A DNA stretch of 64,000 bases, taken from positions 39,070,651-39,134,650 of the forward strand of contig OX424558.1 in NCBI GenBank assembly GCA_949152475.1. The letters run 5' to 3'. The position numbers and the translations under genes were made by a program. Below the pieces are notes generated by a model, which saw only the letters and a list, made by a program, of their open reading frames with translations, was not told the DNA's origin and did no database searches. Below are positions 56,608 to 64,000 of this stretch, piece by piece. This stretch comes from Terebella lapidaria. Taxonomy: Eukaryota; Annelida; Polychaeta; Terebellida; Terebellidae. Position 1 is the first letter of the stretch, and each line of letters starts with the position of its first letter.

Positions 56608-57130
56608 AAGTAGGGATAGTATTTAACTCCGAGGTGTACATGGTCAGAGATAGATACAAGTAAGGGATAGTATCTAACTCCGAGGTGTACATGGTCAGAG
56701 ATGAATACAAGTAAGGGATAGTATCTAACTCCGAGGTGTACATGGTTAAAAATAAATACAAGTTGGGATAGTATTTAACTCCGAGGTGTACATGGTCAGA
56801 GATGAATAAAAGTAAGGGATAGTATCTAACTCCGAGGTGTACATGGTCGGAGATAATACAAGTAAGGGATAGTATCTAACTCAGAGGTGTACATGGTCAG
56901 AGATAAATACAAGTACAGATAGTAGCTAACTCCAAGGTGTACATGGTCAGAGGTAAATACAAACAGGGATAGTATCTAAATCCGAGTTGTACATGGTCAG
57001 AGATAAATACAAGTGGAGATAGTATCTAACTCCGAGGTGTACATGGTCAGAGGTAAATACAAGTATTATATGGTAGCCTATCTGACACGGAAGTGTACAC
57101 GGTGGAGATAAATAGAAATAGGGACAGTAT
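56608..57130. repeat. 50-bp minisatellite, array 1 (about 10 units)
   Basis: The unit contains ATAGTATCTAACTCCGAGG, TGTACATGGTCAGAGATAAA and TACAAGTAGGG. The array has a characteristic order of variants (TTAAAAATAAA, CGGAGATA, AACTCAGAGG, AGATAGTAGC, AAATCCGAGTTG) that reappears at the right end of array 2. Confidence 0.95.
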
Positions 57131-57145
57131 CGATAGTCATATTTC

Positions 57146-59205
57146 CGTTTCAGTGCAATGGGCGAGAGTTACTCGGGTACCGTACATACTAGTCAATACA
57201 CGAATACTGACAGTTCACGTGGTTCTGGGATTGTAGGCATACGATTATATTTGTAAATGACAGCAGTACTATGGGTTTTTACTCCCTTTCTTGCTATATG
57301 CGAGAACCACATGGATTGAAGTATCTGGATTTCGATTTTTCCAAATGGACAACTAGCATGGTGCCTAACGTGGACCGGTAGTTGTTGTGAAGTGTGCCAG
57401 GATCCATGCCTATCGAGCAGGTATATTGAATTCAACCGCAGACGAAGAAATGTATCGAATGAGGAAAAGCGCGAAAGTTATAAATATTCTTTCTTGTAAA
57501 GGTCAGACCAATCATATCCAGCATTTCATGCACTGGATTGACTAACACAACGGAGGCAAGCGTATAACAAAGCAAACGCATATTAATGGACAGTGTGAAA
57601 ACATACTACATTTGAGAATCCAGCGGCAGTTCATGACATCGCAATATCAATCCGTCGTTTAAAGGGCCACTGTATGGGATTTGACTTTTAGGGGATTTCC
57701 AATATTTTTCTCCCGACGCTTCTATTTATAGAACAAAACGTCAGATGACGTTTTTTGCCTAGGATTTCTGCCGAGCCGACCTGGGCTGATCTGAGCATTG
57801 GATCGGCAGAAATCATGGGTAAAAAACGTAATCTGACCTTTTGTTCTATAAATAGAAGCGTCGGGAGAAAAATCTTGGAAATCCCCTAAAAGCCGAATCC
57901 CATACAGTGGCCCTTTAAATATTGCTTTGGTAATTATTTTACCTGAAGATTTATGAGGCGTAGGTATTATATAATTATTAGAACTTTTCTCAACAGTTAT
58001 AGGTGCCAAACTCTTGTCAATATTGACGAAAACAGATTCGCCTAATGTGGGACTCTTTTTATAAACACAAAGAACCTCGTCATATACAAATTTTATAACC
58101 ACGTTATATACAAATGGCCTAGTGGCTTCTTCTGGGACCCTTCAAATTATAGCTTTGCTCGCATGGTGTTCCTTGCCACCTTGCCCCCCCCCCCCCCCCC
58201 GCCGAATTTTTGGACCCCACCCTTGGAGAGCATGAAGGAAATGGAAACGTGGAGATTTAATATCGTCAAAACTCAGATTGTGCAAGACGCGTCATCACGA
58301 CAATACTACTTTGATGTGCAGATTTAAGATACATTGAAGAGCATAAATTGATTGTCTATTTTGTAACACAAGGACTGACAAACACACTCATAACATTATT
58401 GCGTACCATTGCCTTTCAATTCACAAAGTCAGTCACTATGCACCTGTACAATATAATTTCAACATTTCATTAACGAAAACTTCACAAATTTGACGAAGTA
58501 CTGCAAATCATTGAATATATTGATTATGTCGTGAAGACTGGTAAATATTGAACCTTGGTGTCAAATATTGTCCGATGGGCTATTTCATTTGATCGATAAA
58601 CGATCAATCATGACAATATTGAGGAGTAGTAATGCCACTGTAAAATTGTGAATTCATTTCGATGTTGGAGTGTTTGTTTACAGCAATGAGTCCCTTTTGC
58701 TGTCGAAGAATTTTAGCTAATTTTAGCGCGCAGAACCTCCTCAAACACCCCCTCCCGCCTGTCACCCTCAACGAAACGATCGATCGCTTCTCTTAGATAC
58801 ATAATTGCGAACAGCAAGCACGTGAGACACAGAGAGAGCTTTGATAGACAGCTAAAGTCTTTTTGCTTGTGAAACACAAGACGGATATTTGCTTTTCTTG
58901 GTAGGAATTCAACACTGAGAGGCACATGAATGTAAAATCATTCACAATCTTTGGATTTAAACGTCAGAGAAAAATTAGCTATTGTCGTGTGAACATGCAA
59001 TGAGAAATTCGTTAAGTGCCGAAGATTACGTCTTATGGTAGATGTAGATTTAATTGCTCTTTGTTTTCATGAAAATGCCAGGTAAATATCCATTTTTGGC
59101 TGATATATACTAGACAAATATTAACTGTCTGAATCAGCAAGCTGGTCAATGCCATTTTGAATAGACTGGCACAGTCAAATGGATTAACACCATAAGATAA
59201 GTACA
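57146..59205. repeat. 2-kb duplicated segment, copy S2
   Basis: It starts CAGTGCAATGGGCGAGAG and is nearly identical to S3, except for the MITE at 57663-57914 and a longer poly-C run (58186-58202). Non-coding. Confidence 0.9.
57663..57914. mobile_element. 252-bp MITE flanked by TTAA, absent from sister copy
   Basis: The ends AGGGCCACTGTATGGGATT and AATCCCATACAGTGGCCCT begin inverted arms of about 105 bp. TTAA flanks both sides (57659-57662, 57915-57918). The duplicated segment S3 has the uninterrupted site CGTTTAAATATTG with a single TTAA at 60649-60652. TTAA duplications are typical of piggyBac-type (and Kolobok) elements; a 6-bp TTTAAA reading is equally possible. Confidence 0.9.
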
Positions 59206-60128
59206 AGTATGAAACGTATCTAACTCCGAGGTGTACATGGTCAGAGATAAATACAAGTAGGGATAGTATCTAACTCCGAGGTGTACATGGTCAGAGATAA
59301 ATACAAGTAGGGATAGTATCTAACTCCGAGGTGTACATGGTCAGAGATAAATACAAGTAGGGATAGTATCTAACTTCGAGGTGTACATGGTCAGAGATAA
59401 ATACAAGTAGGGATAGTATCTAACTCCGAGGTGTACATGGTCAGAGATAAATACAAGTAGGGATAGTATCTAATTTCGAGGTGTACATGGTCAGAGATAA
59501 ATACAAGTAGGGATAGTATCTAACTCCGAGGTGTACATGGTCAGAGATAAATACAAGTAGGGATAGTATCTAACTCCGAGGTGTACATGGTCAGAGATAA
59601 ATACAAGTAGGGATAGTATCTAACTCTGAGGTGTACATGGTCAGAGATAAATACAAGTAAGGTATCTAACTCCGAGGTGTACATGGTCAGAGATGAATAC
59701 AAGTAAGGGATAGTATCTAACTCCGAGGTGTACATGGTTAAAAATAAATACAAGTTGGGATAGTATTTATCTCCGAGGTGTACATGGTCAGAGATGAATA
59801 AAAGTAAGGGATAGTATCTAACTCCGAGGTGTACATGGTCGGAGATAAATACAAGTAAGGGATAGTATCTAACTCAGAGGTGTACATGGTCAGAGATAAA
59901 TACAAGTACAGATAGTAGCTAACTCCAAGGTGTACATGGTCAGAGGTAACTACAAACAGGGATAGTATCTAAATCCGAGTTGTACATGGTCAGAGATAAA
60001 TACAAGTGGAGATAGTATCTAACTCCGAGGTGTACATGGTCAGAGGTAAATACAAGTATTATATGGTAGCCTATCTGACACGGAAGTGTACACGGTGGAG
60101 ATAAATAGAAATAGGGACAGTATCGATA
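59206..60128. repeat. 50-bp minisatellite, array 2 (about 18 units)
   Basis: The left half consists of almost identical units. The right half (from about 59650) repeats the variant order of array 1. The variants TAACTTCG and TAATTTCG in the left half occupy the same unit positions as in array 3. Confidence 0.95.
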
Positions 60129-60136
60129 GTCATATT

Positions 60137-61935
60137 TCCGTTTCAGTGCAATGGGCGAGAGTTACTCGGGTACCGTACATACTAGTCAATACACGAATAC
60201 TGACAGTTCACGTGGTTCTGGGATTGTAGGCATACGATTATATTTGTAAATGACAGCAGTACTATGGGTTTTCACTCCCTTTCTTGCTATATGCGAGAAC
60301 CACATGGATTGAAGTATCTGGATTTCGATTTTTCCAAATGGACAACTAGCATGGTGCCTAACGTGGACCGGTAGTTGTTGTGAAGTGTGCCAGGATCCAT
60401 GCCTATCGAGCAGGTATATTGAATTCAACCGCAGACGAAGAAATGTATCGAATGAGGAAAAGCGCGAAAGTTATAAATATTCTTTCTTGTATAGGTCAGA
60501 CCGTTCATATCCAGCATTTCATGCACTGGATTGACTAACACAACGGAGGCAAGCGTATAACAAAGCAAACGCATATTAATGGACAGTGTGAAAACATACA
60601 TTTGAGAATCCAGCGGCAGTTCATGACATCGCAATATCAATCCGTCGTTTAAATATTGCTTTGGTAATTATTTTACCTGAAGATTTATGAGGCGTAGGTA
60701 TTATATAATTATTAGAACTTTTCTCAACAGTTATAGGTGCCAAACTCTTGTCAATATTGACGAAAACAGATTCGCCTAATGTGGGACTCTTTTTATAAAC
60801 ACAAAGAACCTCGTCATATACAAATTTTATAACCACGTTATATACAAATGGCCTAGTGGCTTCTTCTGGGACCCTTCAAATTATAGCTTTGCTCGCATGG
60901 TGTTCCTTGCCACCTTGCCCCCCCCCCGCCGAATTTTTGGACCCCACCCTTGGAGAGCATGAAGGAAATGGAAACGTGGAGATTTAATATCGTCAAAACT
61001 CAGATTGTGTAAGACGCGTCATCACGACAATACTACTTTGATGTGCAGTCTCAAGATACATTGAAGAGCATAAATTGATTGTCTATTTTGTAACACAAGG
61101 ACTGACAAACACACTCATAACATTATTGCGTACCATTGCCTTTCAATTCACAAAGTCAGTCACTATGCACCTGTACAATATAATTTCAACATTTCATTAA
61201 CGAAAACTTCACAAATTTGACGAAGTACTGCAAATCATTGAATATATTGATTATGTCGTGAAGACTGGTAAATATTGAACCTTGGTGTCAAATATTGTCC
61301 GATGGGCTATTTCATTTGATCGATAAACGATCAATCATGACAATATTGAGGAGTAGTAATGCCACTGTAAAATTGTGAATTCATTTCGATGTTGGAGTGT
61401 TTGTTTACAGCAATGAGTCCCTTTTGCTGTCGAAGAATTTTAGCTAATTTTAGCGCGCAGAACCTCCTCAAACCCCCCCTCCCGCCTGTCACCCTCAACG
61501 AAACGATCGATCGCTTCTCTTAGATACATAATTGCGAACAGCAAGCACGTGAGACACAGAGAGAGCTTTGATAGACAGCTAAAGTCTTTTTGCTTGTGAA
61601 ACACAAGACGGATATTTGCTTTTCTTGGTAGGAATTCAACACTGAGAGGCACATGAATGTAAAATCATTCACAATCTTTGGATTTAAACGTCAGAGAAAA
61701 ATTAGCTATTGTCGTGTGAACATGCAATGAGAAATTCGTTAAGTGCCGAAGATTACGTCTTATGGTAGATGTAGATTTAATTGCTCTTTGTTTTCATGAA
61801 AATGCCAGGTAAATATCCATTTTTGGCTGATATATACTAGACAAATATTAACTGTCTATGAATCAGCAACCTGGTCAATGCCATTTTGAATAGACTGGCA
61901 CAGTCAAATGGATTAACACCATAAGATAAGTACAA
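60137..61935. repeat. 2-kb duplicated segment, copy S3
   Basis: Sister of S2 at a spacing of about 2.99 kb, lacking the 252-bp MITE and with a shorter poly-C run (about 60918-60926). No gene. Confidence 0.9.
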
Positions 61936-62860
61936 GTATGAAACGTATCTAACTCCGAGGTGTACATGGTCAGAGATAAATACAAGTAGGGATAGTATCT
62001 AACTCCGAGGTGTACATGGTCAGAGATAAATACAAGTAGGGATAGTATCTAACTCCGAGGTGTACATGGTCAGAGATAAATACAAGTAGGGATAGTATCT
62101 AACTTCGAGGTGTACATGGTCAGAGATAAATACAAGTAGGGATAGTATCTAACTCCGAGGTGTACATGGTCAGAGATAAATACAAGTAGGGATAGTATCT
62201 AACTTCGAGGTGTACATGGTCAGAGATAAATACAAGTAGGGATAGTATCTAACTCCGAGGTGTACATGGTCAGAGATAAATACAAGTAGGGATAGTATCT
62301 AACTCCGAGGTGTACATGGTCAGAGATAAATACAAGTAGGGATAGTATCTAACTCCGAGGTGTACATGGTCAGAGATAAATACAAGTAGGGATAGTATCT
62401 AACTCCGAGGTGTACATGGTCAGAGATAAATACAAGTAGGGATAGTATCTAACTCCGAGGTGTACATGGTCAGAGATAAATACAAGTAGAGATAGTATCT
62501 AACTCCGAGGTGTACATGGTCAGAGATAAATAAAAGTAGGGATAGTACCTAAATCCGAGCTGTACATGGTCAGAGATAAATACAAGTAGGAATAGTATCT
62601 AACTCAGAGGTGTACATGGTCAAAAATAGATACAAGTAGGGATACTTTCTAGCTACGAGCTGTGCATGGTCAGAGATAAATACAAGTAGGAATAGTATCT
62701 AACTCGGAGGTGTACATGTTCAGAGAATAATACAAGTAGGGATATTATCTAACGCCGAGGTGTACAAGGTCAGAGATAAATACAAGTAACGGGTAGTACC
62801 TAACTCCAAAGTGTACATGGTCAAAGATATATTAAAAGTATTATATAGTATCTGACGCGG
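61936..62860. repeat. 50-bp minisatellite, array 3 (about 18 units)
   Basis: The left half has the same unit order as array 2. The right units (from about 62520) are more diverged and differ from those of arrays 1 and 2. Confidence 0.95.
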
Positions 62861-62864
62861 AATT

Positions 62865-64000
62865 TATAAATGACAGCAGAAATATGGGTTTTCACTTCCT
62901 TTCTTGCTATGGCTGGGCGTGTAATAATTTTCGGCTAGCATGAATCCTATAAAAGCTACTTTCATTGTCAGAAGTTCATATTTATTCATATATGCGCGAA
63001 CCACATGGATTGCAGTATCTGGATTTTCGATTTTCCGAATAGACACATTGCCTAACATGGACCAGTAATGGTTGTGAAGTGTGTCAGGGTCCATGTCTAT
63101 TGAGCAGGTGTATCGAATTCAACCACAGACGAAAAAGGTATCGAATGAGAAAAAGCGCGATAGTTATAAATATTCCTTCTTGTATAGGTCAGATCAATCA
63201 TAATCAGCATTTCATGCACTGGATTGACAAACATAACGCATAGGTATTCGATATTGATGAGAGCTTTTCTCCACAATTAAAGGTGCCAAAATCTTGTCAA
63301 TATTGATGAAAACAGTTTCGTGTAATGTGTTTGATCACTTGACACTTCTCAAGGTGATATACATCGACGTGAAATGAACCAACCCGATCAATCACATCAA
63401 AGACCTCATACCAGACCTTATATCAGAACGAAGGCGGATCCATTTGGTTAGGTCCTCGTGAAAGTGTCGCATATTTTTGAGATCATGGCGACCATAGTGA
63501 GTTTGTGGAGAATTTATACTCAGAAGGTGCCAAGAAGTACCACACAACATAAAATGAGCCATGACTTGTGGGGCCTTAACTACCAACTCTGCTAGGTGTT
63601 CTCCCCCACCACACCCCCCTGAAATCCCAGATCTGCCTTTGGAAAACATGAAGTAGGAGACGTCAAGATTTTTTATCGTCAAAATTCAGATTGTGTAAGA
63701 CACGTCATCATGAAAATACTGCTTTGATGTGTAGATTCAACATACATTAAGGAGGATAAGTTGCTTGTTTATGTTGTAACACAGACTAACAAACACACTC
63801 ATGACATTATTGCGTACAATTGCCTTTCATTTCACAAAGTCAGTCACTATGCACCTGTACATTTCATTAAAAAATAATTCGCAAATTTCACACAGTGCTG
63901 CTATAGTTGAATAGTTATTGATTATGTCGTGAAGACTGGTGAATATTGAACCTTTGTGTCAAATATTGTCCGATGGTCTATTTCATTTGATCGATAAACG
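62865..64000. repeat. 2-kb duplicated segment, copy S4 (cut by window end)
   Basis: Closer to S1 than to S2/S3 (for example GGCTGGGCGTGTAATAATTT and CCGAAGGTGCC-type words shared with S1), lacking the MITE, and continuing past the window end. Confidence 0.75.

Noticed and set aside
57722..58102. Minus-strand frames shared by S1-S3 (APITVEKSS...; FHKQKDFSCLSKLS... at 58713 and 61440)
   Set aside because: Sharing is explained by segmental duplication. Differences between S1 and S2 change amino acids, and frames break between copies.
1..64000. tRNA, rRNA or snRNA genes
   Set aside because: No cloverleaf with a recognisable GGTTCGANTCC-type box B or other RNA gene signature was found by eye. 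A tRNAscan/Rfam search would be decisive.

Overview
This 64 kb window looks like intron- and transposon-rich nuclear DNA of a marine invertebrate. It is AT-rich, most sequence is non-coding, and several miniature inverted-repeat elements, satellite-bearing elements and a decayed Ty3/gypsy retrotransposon are visible. A class C G-protein-coupled receptor is split by a GT-AG intron. The repeat style (GGTCA-rich internal repeats, GTCGTCCGTCGTC tracts) reminds me of spiralians or invertebrate deuterostomes, but I cannot fix the phylum.

Layout: 1-13.4 kb is essentially gene-free, with a GGTCA-rich repeat near the left end, a TATA-like site at 1346 and a CpG-rich patch near 10.5 kb holding a 42-codon ORF. 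At 13.4 kb lies a 206-bp inverted-repeat element flanked by a 5-bp direct repeat, followed by a 2-kb array of a 30-bp minisatellite that is open in several frames. From 17.4 to 36.1 kb is the main gene cluster: three nearly identical, tandemly duplicated (about 3.55-kb unit) intronless genes (A 19627-21108, B 23187-24644, C 26796-28217) and one diverged relative (D 34175-36091). They encode an unrecognised alpha-helical, TPR-like protein family. C is a frameshifted mosaic of A-like and B-like sequence. A dead Ty3/gypsy element with a candidate 3' LTR sits between C and D.

From 36.5 to 44 kb there are satellite-bearing transposable elements with AGGTTACCGGAC termini, a hairpin-element family and a 1.15-kb near-perfect palindrome. 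A metabotropic-glutamate-receptor-like gene occupies 46269-50134 in two exons (849 aa), and its six inspected ligand-site positions match the mGluR pattern. From 50.7 kb to the end the DNA is repeats: a complete GGTCA-satellite element, a 1.1-kb TIR transposon, and four copies of a roughly 2-kb segment, three of them separated by arrays of a 50-bp minisatellite. One copy carries a 252-bp TTAA-flanked MITE that is precisely absent from its sister copy.

The genes do not form an operon. The A-D cluster is best read as a recent lineage-specific expansion by tandem duplication and gene conversion; the receptor is an independent locus. The most unusual features are the unassigned A-D family with its repeated C-terminal motif, the transposon-borne arrays of nuclear-receptor-type half-sites, and the duplication history recorded at the right end.
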